64,000 nucleotides of DNA, taken from the NCBI GenBank assembly GCA_022510685.1, contig JAFLTA010000009.1, positions 1 to 64,000 on the forward strand, given 5' to 3'. Each line of letters begins with the position of its first letter. The first letter of the stretch is position 1. This document shows, piece by piece, positions 34,160 to 42,428 of the stretch. The notes under the pieces are model-generated. The model was given only the letters and a program-made list of their open reading frames with translations. It was not told the DNA's origin and searched no databases. Position numbers and translations under genes: made by a program. This DNA is from Lachnospiraceae bacterium. Lineage in GTDB: Bacteria; Bacillota; Clostridia; Lachnospirales; Lachnospiraceae.

Positions 34160-34858
34160 TCAGTCAAAAGTACCGAATTTCTTAAACGGATATATTCGAA
34201 GGATCGCTTTTCCCTCAATATTTTTCCGCTCTACCAGTCCTACATCTTCATAGCGGCTGTCTCTGCTCACCTCCCGGTTGTCACCTAACACAAAGAATTC
34301 ATCTTTGCCCAGAGTCAACGGTTCTTCTGCAAGACCAGCATAGTCAATAGGATCTTTCCCGTAATTTTCTTCTAATTTTTCATCATTGATATAAATGTCA
34401 CTTCCCTTTATCTGCACAGTCTCTCCCGGCAGAGCAATTACCCTCTTTATGAAGTAATCATCATATTCCCTGCCGTACGGATAAAATACAATGACATCAA
34501 ATCTCTTTGGGTCACTGAAACGGTAGGAAACTTTTTCAACCAGCAAATTTTCCTCATCCTTCAATGTGTTCATCATAGACGAACCATCTACAATCGTTCG
34601 CTGCATAACATAACGCGGAACAAAAAAGATACAAAGCAGGATAATCACTGCATAAATACCAATCTCAATTAGTATATTACGAATTTTTTTGCGCCGGTTT
34701 TCAGGTGTCTGCTCTTCTGCATCCTCTTCAGTATCTTCGCTTTTTTCTCGGGAAGACTCCTGCTCATCGGCTTCCGCATCATTATCATCCGGCACATCTG
34801 CCTGTCCTGATTCCGGTAAATCCTCATATACTTCTTCACTGTCAATTTCTTTACTCAT
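34160..34858 (-). CDS. lepB: Signal peptidase I
   Basis: 232 residues from ATG 34858 (GCGAGGAG site). A 65-residue very acidic cytosolic N-terminus precedes one membrane helix (about 70-90: IRNILIEIGIYAVIILLCIFF). The catalytic serine lies in VDGSSMMNTL (the usual consensus has P where N is), the lysine in YFIKRVIALPGE, and LGDNREVSRDSR closes the active site. It cleaves Sec/Tat signal peptides. It is in a housekeeping operon 35 bp after rpoZ. Confidence 0.94.
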   Translation of the reverse strand: MSKEIDSEEVYEDLPESGQADVPDDNDAEADEQESSREKSEDTEEDAEEQTPENRRKKIRNILIEIGIYAVIILLCIFFVPRYVMQRTIVDGSSMMNTLKDEENLLVEKVSYRFSDPKRFDVIVFYPYGREYDDYFIKRVIALPGETVQIKGSDIYINDEKLEENYGKDPIDYAGLAEEPLTLGKDEFFVLGDNREVSRDSRYEDVGLVERKNIEGKAILRIYPFKKFGTFD

Positions 34859-34893
34859 AATCTCCTCGCTTCCCACAGCATTTCACGCAAAAA

Positions 34894-35217
34894 TTATTCT
34901 GCCGCCTCTTCAAAAGAAAATGTCTCATTGCCCATTTCTTCGTTCTCTCTCTTTTTTGCTGCCCTGCGTGCGTCTGCTTCAGCTGCCTCCTCCTCGCTGA
35001 GAATGCGGATTTTAGAACTATATAACTCATCAATTGCCACAGATAAAGGCTTCGGACAATCGGATTTGCTCATCGGTTCCACACCATCAATTAACTGACG
35101 TGCCCTTTTTGAGGTTGCTAAAACTATAGAATAGCGGCTGTTGACAACAGGTGCCTCCCCGCTTTCCACTTCGCTGTTTACCAACTTCATCAAATCTGTG
35201 TAAGATGGATGTAACAT
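34894..35217 (-). CDS. rpoZ: RNA polymerase omega subunit
   Basis: 107 residues, slightly longer than usual because of an acidic Glu/Ala-rich tail. The core SRYSIVLATSKRARQLIDG and CPKPLSVAIDEL matches RpoZ. A GGGG site precedes ATG 35217. Between gmk and lepB. Confidence 0.93.
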   Translation of the reverse strand: MLHPSYTDLMKLVNSEVESGEAPVVNSRYSIVLATSKRARQLIDGVEPMSKSDCPKPLSVAIDELYSSKIRILSEEEAAEADARRAAKKRENEEMGNETFSFEEAAE

Positions 35218-35289
35218 GATTAATAATCCCCTTTCTATCTTCCATATCTTCTATAAATAATATCTTCAAATTTTGCCGGTGATATCATT

Positions 35290-35910
35290 TTATATATTTT
35301 CAGCAAAACTTTCTTTCATTTTTTGAATATGTCCCTGTTGATTCCGCCTTTCTAAATGAATTGACTGAATCAACCTATGTATCTGTTCCACACAATCGTC
35401 CAGATTATCATTGATCACTATATAGTCATATTCATCCATGTAGAGACATTCCTCAGCAGCTCTCCGTAAACGTTTCTCGATCACATCCTGACTCTCTGTG
35501 CCCCTGCCCTCGAGACGCTCACGCAACACCTTTACATCCGGTGGCGAAATAAATACGAGGGACACATCCGGAAAGTCTTTCTTGATTTTCAATGCTCCCT
35601 GCATCTCAATTTCCAGAAGCACATCCTTACCCTGATCCCGTTGCTGCATCACATATTCTTTCGGAGTCCCATAGTAATTATCCACATACGGAGCGTATTC
35701 CATAAGTTCTCCGTCTGCAATCATCTTTTCAAATTGTTCTTTCGTCTTAAAAAAATAATGAACGCCCTCTTTTTCCCCCGTGCGCGGTGCCCGGGTTGTG
35801 GCAGAAATGGAAAGTGCATAGCCATACCGTGTCACCAATCCATTGACAACGGTTCCTTTTCCGGCTCCCGAAAATCCGGAAATTACTGTTATAATTCCTT
35901 TTTCATTCAT
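35290..35910 (-). CDS. gmk: Guanylate kinase
   Basis: 206 residues. The track ORF begins 66 codons too early in the remA region; the real start is ATG 35910 with GGGGGAGGAAAAG. P-loop ISGFSGAGKGTVVNGL, SATTRAPRTGEKEGVHYFF, LEIEMQGALKIKKDFPDVSLVFISPP and the C-terminal YDYIVINDNLDD are diagnostic. It phosphorylates GMP. The start overlaps the remA stop by 8 bp. Confidence 0.96.
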   Translation of the reverse strand: MNEKGIITVISGFSGAGKGTVVNGLVTRYGYALSISATTRAPRTGEKEGVHYFFKTKEQFEKMIADGELMEYAPYVDNYYGTPKEYVMQQRDQGKDVLLEIEMQGALKIKKDFPDVSLVFISPPDVKVLRERLEGRGTESQDVIEKRLRRAAEECLYMDEYDYIVINDNLDDCVEQIHRLIQSIHLERRNQQGHIQKMKESFAENI

Positions 35911-36163
35911 CTTCTTTTCCTCCCCCGGAAGGATTCTCAACAACACGGTTTTCAATCGTCTCCGGCTGCAGTGCCGAAAGCACCATATGTCCGCTTTCCA
36001 TAATGAGCACACATTTCGTCTTACGCCCACAGGTGGCATCCACTGCCTGATTGTTGTCCTTCGCCATCTGCACCATCCTTTTAATCGGTGCTGCGTCTGC
36101 CCGGACAATACTTACCACCTTATCCATATTCACAATATTTCCATATCCGATATTCACTAACAT
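35903..36163 (-). CDS. remA: Extracellular matrix regulatory protein RemA (DUF370)
   Basis: 86 residues from ATG 36163 (AGAGGAAAG site). LVNIGYGNIVNMDKVVSIVRADAAPIKRM and CGRKTKCVLIMESGHMVLSALQPETIENR match RemA, a DNA-binding regulator of biofilm matrix and osmoprotection genes in Bacillus. It lies between yicC and gmk, the widely conserved order. Confidence 0.95.
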   Translation of the reverse strand: MLVNIGYGNIVNMDKVVSIVRADAAPIKRMVQMAKDNNQAVDATCGRKTKCVLIMESGHMVLSALQPETIENRVVENPSGGGKEDE

Positions 36164-36217
36164 ATTCTTTCCTCTTTGCATGAACTTACCGCTATGCAAT
36201 GAGCGTAGCCACCACTG

Positions 36218-37096
36218 TCATTCTATATTTTGTATTTGCTCCCGGATTTTCTCAATCTCGGTTTTCAAATTTATAGCAATAGATGAAAGTTCTCTGTCAT
36301 TCGCCTTGGAGAGAATGGTGTTTGCCTCCCGGTTCATCTCCTGTGCAATGAAATCCAGTTTACGACCAATTGACCCCTGCTTCTCCAACGTTTCCGACAT
36401 GGAATCAATATGACTGCCGAGGCGAACCGTTTCCTCATCCACACAAACCTTGTCCGCATAGAGAATCAACTCTGTCGCCAACACACTTTCATCCAGTTTG
36501 CGGTCACCAAGCAATTCCTGTACCTTATCCATCAATTTCTGACGATGCTCCTCCAACATTTGGGGAGAGCGTTTTTCCACTTCTGCAACCAGAGAATTTA
36601 CATACTCTAATTTATCTTTCAAGTCTTTATATAGCTGAGCTCCCTCCCGCTCTCTGGCAGCAACAAATTTTTCTCCTGCCTGCTTCAATGTATCTTCTAC
36701 AACATGAAAAACATCCGTCAAATCAGCATTTTCCTCCTCAATGCTAATTACATCCGGAAAACGAATCAATCCGGTAGCAGTTATGGCATCCGAGATGGAA
36801 AACTCCTCCGCTGCCTGCTTTGCAGCACGAATATACTCTCCGGCTATCTGTGAATGATAATGCACATGCGTCCCCGCCTGGGCGTAATCCTCATAACCGA
36901 TATAAATATCTATCTTTCCTCTTTCAGCATACTCTTTCATGGCAGTACGCAACCGGCTCTCTATCTCATAAAACTTCTTGGGTAATTTAAAATTCATGTC
37001 ACAATAGCGATGATTCACCGATTTGATTTCTACGGAAATCCGATACTCCTCTTTCACGGTCTCATAACGACCAAAACCCGTCATACTTTTAATCAT
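36218..37096 (-). CDS. yicC: YicC family endoribonuclease
   Basis: 292 residues. MIKSMTGFGRYE, IKSVNHRYCDMNFKLP and the C-terminal RKLDFIAQEMNREANTILSK are hallmarks of YicC/YloC. The family cleaves RNA. First gene of the remA-gmk-rpoZ operon, with a strong promoter at 37149-37177. Confidence 0.95.
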   Translation of the reverse strand: MIKSMTGFGRYETVKEEYRISVEIKSVNHRYCDMNFKLPKKFYEIESRLRTAMKEYAERGKIDIYIGYEDYAQAGTHVHYHSQIAGEYIRAAKQAAEEFSISDAITATGLIRFPDVISIEEENADLTDVFHVVEDTLKQAGEKFVAAREREGAQLYKDLKDKLEYVNSLVAEVEKRSPQMLEEHRQKLMDKVQELLGDRKLDESVLATELILYADKVCVDEETVRLGSHIDSMSETLEKQGSIGRKLDFIAQEMNREANTILSKANDRELSSIAINLKTEIEKIREQIQNIE

Positions 37097-37148
37097 GTTG
37101 TCCCTCCAACATCAAATAACCCTCTCATATTACAAAATCAATCATTTT

Positions 37149-37177
37149 ATTATAATACATATTCAACTATCAGTCAA
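37149..37177 (-). promoter_or_regulatory. yicC-remA-gmk-rpoZ operon promoter
   Basis: Leftward TTGACT, 17-bp spacer, perfect TATAAT, 52 bp before the yicC ATG. Confidence 0.75.
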
Positions 37178-37213
37178 GTTTCTTGTATGCTTCCATTCCT
37201 GTTGCTATATGGT

Positions 37214-38668
37214 TTACTCTTTTTCTTTTTGTTCTTCTACAGATAACACATCTTCCTCCTGTATGTTTTCCTGCGGATTCGCTGTCTGCGATTTATCTTT
37301 CCATACATGACGCAAACTCTTCATAAAATCACTTTCTTTTTTAGGCGATTTCGTCATTTTGCCAATCAGCTCACTCTCTGTGTATTTTACAAAAACAAAA
37401 CCATCCTCTCCGGTAATAATCTCTTTCAAATCCTTATAATGTTCTGTCTCTGTAGATAATTGCCGGCGACGAAGTCCTGCATTGACCACATCTGCGATAA
37501 TTCGATAAATAACGGCAAATAACGGCACACCTACCAGCATACCCACAAGTCCCCACAGACCACCAAACAATAAAATGGCAAAAAGAACCCAAAATGCCGA
37601 CAACCCTGTAGACTCTCCTAAAATGGTTGGCCCGATTATATTACCGTCTAATTGTTGTAATATTATGACAAATATCAAAAAATATAATGCCTGTATGGGA
37701 TTCACCAGTAATATCAGGAAAAAACTCGGTACTGCCCCAATATATGGTCCAAATACCGGAATAATATTGGTAACACCCACAATAACGCTGACTAACAAAG
37801 GATAAGGCCATCTAAAGAGGGACATGACCAAGAAACAAATCACTCCGATAATGGTGGAATCTACAATTTTCCCTACAATAAAACCGCTGAACATCTGGTT
37901 GGTCAACTGAACATAATGTACCACCACATCGGCGTAATCTTTACGAAATATACTGTATAAGATTTTTTTGGACTGTGCCAGAAACTGTCGTTTCCCACCC
38001 AACAGATAAAGAGCTACGATAACTCCGATAAAAAGATTGTACAACACATTAAAAAAGCTCATAACACCGTTGGCAAATTGTTTCGCGTAGGTGTTCATAT
38101 TGGGAATCAACACTTGTTGCAGCCACGGGAACAATTCCGTATTTATCTTGCCGTCTAAATAGTCTGTAATTTGCAGAAGCCCCTCTTGTATCCGATTTGC
38201 AATCATAGGATTCCCCTGCACCCAGTCTGTCAGTTTTTGATAGTAAAAGTTTGCCTGATTCGGCAGAGTATCTACCATGGCAAGAACGCTGATATAAATC
38301 TGCGGCAGGAGCAGCCAGCCTAACACAAGAATAATAAAAATACCCGTGATCAATCCGAGAGCAATACATACGCTGTCAATAATGCGCTTCATCTTGTCAG
38401 AAAGCTCCTTCTCCCCATTTTGAAAAGGCTTGCGCAATAAACGCTGATAAAATTTACACAGAGGATTTACCAGATATGCTATCACCGCACCGTAAATAAC
38501 CGGTTTTATCAGTTTTAGAAAAACGATTCCTACGTGCCATATCTTTCCAAAATTGGTTATCACCAGATAGACAATAATGACAGCCAGTAAAACCAAAAGA
38601 AGTCCTGCCCAACTCAAAAAAGCTTCCTTCAGTGAAAAACGACTCTTTGTTGTTTGCTCCTCGTTCAT
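37214..38668 (-). CDS. AI-2E family transporter (UPF0118)
   Basis: 484 residues from ATG 38668 (GGAG site). Eight predicted membrane helices in the AI-2E/UPF0118 pattern, with the conserved QQLDGNIIGPTILGESTGLSAFWVLFAILLFGGLWGLVGMLVGVPLFAVIYR block in the last third and IIPVFGPYIGAVP before it. Members export small molecules or act as Na+/H+ antiporters; the substrate cannot be told. A charged Glu-rich tail of about 80 residues is cytosolic. The promoter has a dyad at its start site. Confidence 0.9.
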   Translation of the reverse strand: MNEEQTTKSRFSLKEAFLSWAGLLLVLLAVIIVYLVITNFGKIWHVGIVFLKLIKPVIYGAVIAYLVNPLCKFYQRLLRKPFQNGEKELSDKMKRIIDSVCIALGLITGIFIILVLGWLLLPQIYISVLAMVDTLPNQANFYYQKLTDWVQGNPMIANRIQEGLLQITDYLDGKINTELFPWLQQVLIPNMNTYAKQFANGVMSFFNVLYNLFIGVIVALYLLGGKRQFLAQSKKILYSIFRKDYADVVVHYVQLTNQMFSGFIVGKIVDSTIIGVICFLVMSLFRWPYPLLVSVIVGVTNIIPVFGPYIGAVPSFFLILLVNPIQALYFLIFVIILQQLDGNIIGPTILGESTGLSAFWVLFAILLFGGLWGLVGMLVGVPLFAVIYRIIADVVNAGLRRRQLSTETEHYKDLKEIITGEDGFVFVKYTESELIGKMTKSPKKESDFMKSLRHVWKDKSQTANPQENIQEEDVLSVEEQKEKE

Positions 38669-38720
38669 GTTGTTCTCCATTTCCAATATCTAATATTGTG
38701 TCTCAATTGCTTCCATTGTG

Positions 38721-38771
38721 CTGATTAATACAAATCTTAATCAGTATACTTCCTTTTCTCTGATTTTGCAA
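38721..38771 (-). promoter_or_regulatory. Promoter with dyad over the start site (AI-2E gene)
   Basis: Leftward TTGCAA (38771-38766), 17-bp spacer, TATACT (38748-38743). The dyad CTGATTAA/TTAATCAG (38721-38744) begins in the last 2 bp of the -10 box, the same geometry as at 21445-21513. Confidence 0.6.
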
Positions 38772-38772
38772 C

Positions 38773-38804
38773 AAAGAGGATTGCAAGTTCTTGCAATCCT
38801 CTTT
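38773..38804. terminator. glnN terminator hairpin
   Basis: AAAGAGGATTGCAA/TTGCAATCCTCTTT, a perfect 14-bp stem with a 4-nt loop, 32 bp after the glnN stop. The leftward U-tract (TTTGTTGC) is short. Confidence 0.7.
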
Positions 38805-38835
38805 GCTTTTCATATATCGGGAAACAACTGACCTA

Positions 38836-40944
38836 TTATACTTCAAACAACAACTCAGCATAAGTCGGTACCGGCCAGAATTCCTCGTCCACAATCATCT
38901 CCAGTTCGTCAATTGGTGCACGAAGTTCATTCATTGCCGGAATAACCACATCCTTAAAGAACAGAGCCTGTTCCTTTCCTTCCTCTTTGTCAGCAGCTTC
39001 TGCCGTTATTTTTTCCAGGTTGGTCAATCCCTTTTGAGCACTTGCCAACAAAGAAGAACACTTTGTGAGGAGTTCTGTCTGTACTGTAACATCTGCCGAA
39101 GGACAAGCACTGGTAATACTATTGACAGAATCAGCCAAAGAAGTTACATACCCTATGATGGACGGAATATACTGCTTTCCTGCCATGTCAATCATGGCTT
39201 TTGCTTCTATGTTTATACTCTTGGAGTAAGATTCATAGTTCATTGCCACTCTAGACTCAAGTTCCACTTTCGTCAAAACGCCCTGTCTCTCAAACATTTT
39301 AACTGTTTTATCTGTTGCAAGATACGGAATTGCCTCTACGAAGGATTTCACATTTGGCAGACCGCGCTTTTCAGCTTCGGCAACCCACTCATCGGAATAA
39401 CCATCACCATTAAAGATTACCTTCTGATGCTCTGTGACCGTTCTCTTGATCAAATCCTTCACAGCTGTATCGAAATCGTCAGCCTTTTCCAGTTCATCGG
39501 CAAAATCCTGCAGTACATCAGCTACCATAGTATTTAATGTAAAGTTTACACCGGAGATGGACATGGAGGAGCCCAACATACGGAACTCAAATTTATTTCC
39601 GGTGAATGCAAACGGTGATGTACGGTTACGGTCTGTGGCATCTTTATGGAGTACCGGAAGAACATGCACACCGGTATCCAGATTACTTCCATGGATGGAG
39701 GAAGATAAGTGCCCGCTGACAATCTGTTCTATAATATCCTCCAACTGCTCTCCTAAGAAAATGGAGATAATTGCCGGAGGTGCCTCGTTTGCACCCAGTC
39801 GGTGGTCGTTACCCGGGTTAGATGCGGACAGGCGGAGAAGCTCTGCATGCTCATCTACCGCTTTGATAACGGCTGTTAAAAACAGAAGGAATTTCGTATT
39901 CTCATGAGGTTTCTTACCCGGATCCAACAAGTTGATACCGGTATCCGTAACGATGGACCAGTTGTTATGCTTACCGGAGCCGTTGACGCCTGCAAAGGGT
40001 TTTTCGTGAAGCAGACATTCCATACCATGTCTATTTGCTATTTTTTTCATAATCTCCATAACCAGCTGGTTATGGTCTGTAGAAATATTGGCAGTAGAAA
40101 AAATCGGTGCCATCTCATGCTGTGCCGGTGCAACTTCGTTATGCTGGGTCTTAGCCAAAATACCCAGTTTCCAAAGTTCTTCATTCAAATCCTTCATGAA
40201 TGCAGCGATGCGCTCTTTAATCGTACCAAAGTAGTGGTCATCCAATTCCTGACCTTTTGGTGCCGGTGCACCGAACAGAGTACGTCCGGAGAAAATTAGG
40301 TCTCTGCGCTGCAAAAATTTCTCTCTGTCTACCAGGAAGTACTCCTGCTCCGGTCCTACTGAACAGGATACTTTTTTCACATCATCATAGCCGAACAGTT
40401 TCATAATCCGGACTGCCTGTTTGCTGACTGCCTCCATAGAGCGTAAGAGAGGTGTCTTTTTATCCAGCGCTTCTCCTGTATAGGAGCAAAATGCAGTGGG
40501 GATACAAAGGGTTACGCCTGCTGCATCCTCCTTTAAGAATGCCGGAGATGTACAATCCCATGCCGTATATCCTCTCGCCTCAAATGTAGCGCGGATACCA
40601 CCGGAGGGAAATGAGGATGCATCCGGTTCACCTTTAATCAGCTCTTTACCAGAAAATTGTAATACTGGTCTGCTCTCAGATGCCGGACTTAAGAAAGAAT
40701 CATGTTTCTCTGCAGTCACACCGGTCATCGGCTGGAACCAGTGGGTATAATGGGTTGCTCCATGCTCCAAAGCCCACTCTTTCATTGCGTGTGCTACGAC
40801 ATTGGCAATATCAACGTCCAAGTCCTCGCCGTTTTCCAACGTCTTTTTCCATGACTTGTAAACATCCTTCGGAAGTTTTGCCTGCATCACATCATCGTTG
40901 AATACGTTTTTCCCATAAACCTGCTCGATTACATTGTTTTCCAT
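38836..40944 (-). CDS. glnN: Glutamine synthetase type III
   Basis: 702 residues, the size of GSIII. Motifs: [60 protein letters not shown] and [13 protein letters not shown]. It assimilates ammonium into glutamine. ATG 40944 is preferred to the ATG four codons upstream because the AAAGGATGG site overlaps the latter. A leader of roughly 180 nt with three hairpins precedes it. Confidence 0.97.
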   Translation of the reverse strand: MENNVIEQVYGKNVFNDDVMQAKLPKDVYKSWKKTLENGEDLDVDIANVVAHAMKEWALEHGATHYTHWFQPMTGVTAEKHDSFLSPASESRPVLQFSGKELIKGEPDASSFPSGGIRATFEARGYTAWDCTSPAFLKEDAAGVTLCIPTAFCSYTGEALDKKTPLLRSMEAVSKQAVRIMKLFGYDDVKKVSCSVGPEQEYFLVDREKFLQRRDLIFSGRTLFGAPAPKGQELDDHYFGTIKERIAAFMKDLNEELWKLGILAKTQHNEVAPAQHEMAPIFSTANISTDHNQLVMEIMKKIANRHGMECLLHEKPFAGVNGSGKHNNWSIVTDTGINLLDPGKKPHENTKFLLFLTAVIKAVDEHAELLRLSASNPGNDHRLGANEAPPAIISIFLGEQLEDIIEQIVSGHLSSSIHGSNLDTGVHVLPVLHKDATDRNRTSPFAFTGNKFEFRMLGSSMSISGVNFTLNTMVADVLQDFADELEKADDFDTAVKDLIKRTVTEHQKVIFNGDGYSDEWVAEAEKRGLPNVKSFVEAIPYLATDKTVKMFERQGVLTKVELESRVAMNYESYSKSINIEAKAMIDMAGKQYIPSIIGYVTSLADSVNSITSACPSADVTVQTELLTKCSSLLASAQKGLTNLEKITAEAADKEEGKEQALFFKDVVIPAMNELRAPIDELEMIVDEEFWPVPTYAELLFEV

Positions 40945-41021
40945 TGTTCTTACCATCCTTTCATAACAATATATGTCATTTGCAATGAGAATTGCATGTT
41001 GAAAAACATTGGTGGAATGTT

Positions 41022-41064
41022 TTTACTGTATAAGAAACGAGAAGTTTCCTAAATACAGTAAAAA
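41022..41064. repeat. GAAAC/GTTTC hairpin repeat, copy C
   Basis: Nested arms TTTACTGTA/TACAGTAAA and GAAAC/GTTTC around GAGAA. Best-preserved copy of the family seen at 2343 and 32499. Confidence 0.6.
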
Positions 41065-41094
41065 AGGCGTACTCAAACTAAATTGAGAACGCCT
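41064..41094 (-). terminator. Hairpin in glnN leader (attenuator candidate)
   Basis: Leftward AAAGGCGT-CTCAA/TTGAG-ACGCCTTTTTTACTG: a 12-bp interrupted stem followed by a run of six T. It is upstream of glnN and no gene precedes it on that strand, so it would stop transcription in the glnN leader. Confidence 0.5.
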
Positions 41095-41308
41095 TTGTTC
41101 TTACTATTATCTTTCAACACGAGATACTATAGCATATATTTTTGAAAATGAAAAGACTTTTTTTGATTTTTTTTCATTTTTTTGATTGAAACGATATTTT
41201 ATTACATTTTTTAATCTTATTTTGAAAAAAGCTTTCTTTATTATGTTTACCTTTAAGTTACATATCCCCGATTTATACCCTATAGGTTCCCGACAAACAG
41301 CTATCCGG

Positions 41309-41337
41309 TTGATTTTCAACCTATGTCATGGTAAAAT
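41309..41337 (+). promoter_or_regulatory. Promoter of the carbamate kinase-like gene
   Basis: TTGATT, 17-bp spacer, TAAAAT, 31 bp before ATG 41369. Confidence 0.6.
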
Positions 41338-41368
41338 TGTGAAAAAATCAGGAAATGAGGATGTATAT

Positions 41369-42304
41369 ATGAATACAAAAAAAATAGTTGTGGCTTTGGG
41401 ACATAGTGCATTAGGAAAAACGTTTCCCGAACAAAAAGAAGCTGTTAAAAACGCTGCAAACGCCATAGCCGATTTAGTTCAGGCAAAGTATCAGGTAGTC
41501 ATAACCCACAGTAACGGTCCGCAGGTGGGCATGATTCACTCTGCCATGACGGAATACAGCCGTTTAGAACCAAGCAACACCGTGGCACCCATGTCTATCT
41601 GCAGTGCCATGAGCCAAGGCTATATCGGATACGACTTGCAAAATGAAATCCGTACTGAATTACTAAACCGTGGTATCTATAAGCCGGTATCCACATTGAT
41701 CACCCAGGTGCGTGTAGACCCGTTTGATGCTGCTTTCAACCATCCTTCCAAGGTGATTGGACGCTATATGAGCCAGGAGGAAGCCAGAAAAGAAAAGGAA
41801 AAAGGAAATCATGTCATCTCTGTGGAGGACAAAGGTTATCAGCGTATTATTGCTGCTCCGCGTCCCATGGAAATTTATGAATTGGATGCAATTAAGGCAC
41901 TGCTTGACGCAGATCAAATTGTGATTGCTGCCGGCGGAGGCGGCATCCCCGTATTACAGCAGGGCACCCGCTTAAAAGGCGCCAGCGCTGTCATTGAAAA
42001 AGACCTGACAAGTGCTTGTCTGGCAGAAGGCTTAAATGCCGATATTCTTCTACTGCTCACCGGTGTAGAAAAGGTTGCACTCCGTTTCGGTACACCGGAG
42101 GAAACTCCTCTGGATACCATGACCATAGAGGAAGCTACGAAATATATTGCAGAAGAACAGTTTTCCACCGGTGCCATGCTGCCAAAGGTGGAAGCCGCCG
42201 TTTCCTTCGCATCTATCGGCAAGGAACACAAAGCAATCATAACAAGCATTGATACCGCACTGGCGGGCGTGCAGGGAAAGACCGGTACGGTAATCACATG
42301 CTGA
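41369..42304 (+). CDS. Carbamate kinase family protein
   Basis: 311 residues from ATG 41369 (GAGG site); the 61 extra track residues are an upstream in-frame extension. VVITHSNGPQVGMI, APMSICSAMSQGYIGYDLQ, IAAGGGGIPV, IEKDLTSACLAE and STGAMLPKVEAAVSF match carbamate kinase (ArcC). This family makes ATP from carbamoyl phosphate. The N-terminal glycine loop reads ALGHSALG where the family usually has ALGGNAL, and no arginine deiminase or transcarbamylase gene is nearby, so the substrate may differ. It has a terminator at 42346-42382. Confidence 0.85.
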   Translation: MNTKKIVVALGHSALGKTFPEQKEAVKNAANAIADLVQAKYQVVITHSNGPQVGMIHSAMTEYSRLEPSNTVAPMSICSAMSQGYIGYDLQNEIRTELLNRGIYKPVSTLITQVRVDPFDAAFNHPSKVIGRYMSQEEARKEKEKGNHVISVEDKGYQRIIAAPRPMEIYELDAIKALLDADQIVIAAGGGGIPVLQQGTRLKGASAVIEKDLTSACLAEGLNADILLLLTGVEKVALRFGTPEETPLDTMTIEEATKYIAEEQFSTGAMLPKVEAAVSFASIGKEHKAIITSIDTALAGVQGKTGTVITC

Positions 42305-42345
42305 TAACTGGTAAAAAATATTTGTTCATTTATTATAAGTAAACC

Positions 42346-42382
42346 AAAAAGGGACAAGCCATTTTGCCTGTCCCTCTTTTTT
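42346..42382. terminator. Bidirectional terminator
   Basis: AAAAAGGGACA...TGTCCCTCTTTTTT with inner GC pairs; T-runs on both strands. It ends the carbamate kinase-like gene and the convergent Big_2 protein gene. Confidence 0.85.
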
Positions 42383-42428
42383 CCTTAAAGAAACTTCTTA
42401 ATATTCACACATTATGTTCTTAATCCTC

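Larger units (their letters stand above)
40945..41368. other. Divergent intergenic region glnN/arcC-like
   Basis: 424 bp with no credible gene. From the left: the glnN ribosome binding site, hairpin AAAAACATT/AATGTTTTT (41000-41022), repeat copy C (41022-41064), a strong hairpin (41064-41094), a very A/T-rich stretch (41130-41260) and the arcC-like promoter at 41309-41337. Confidence 0.7.

Noticed and set aside
37178-37196. Short match TCTTGTATGCTTNCATTCC here and at 58555-58573
   Set aside because: One 19-bp near match between two intergenic sites could be chance; no flanking similarity or palindrome.
38049-38369. 106-residue leftward ORF within the AI-2E gene
   Set aside because: Alternative frame inside a clear membrane-protein gene.
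41064-41094. ANTAR-type or glutamine riboswitch upstream of glnN
   Set aside because: Loop sequence TTTAGT lacks the A1/G4 hexaloop pattern and the cyanobacterial glnA RNA motif is absent.
41107-41319. Leftward 70-residue ORF in the glnN/arcC-like gap
   Set aside because: Lys/Phe-rich low-complexity translation of A/T-rich promoter DNA, no ribosome binding site.
41914-42357. 147-residue ORF opposite the carbamate kinase-like gene
   Set aside because: Shadow frame; no start signal and no family.
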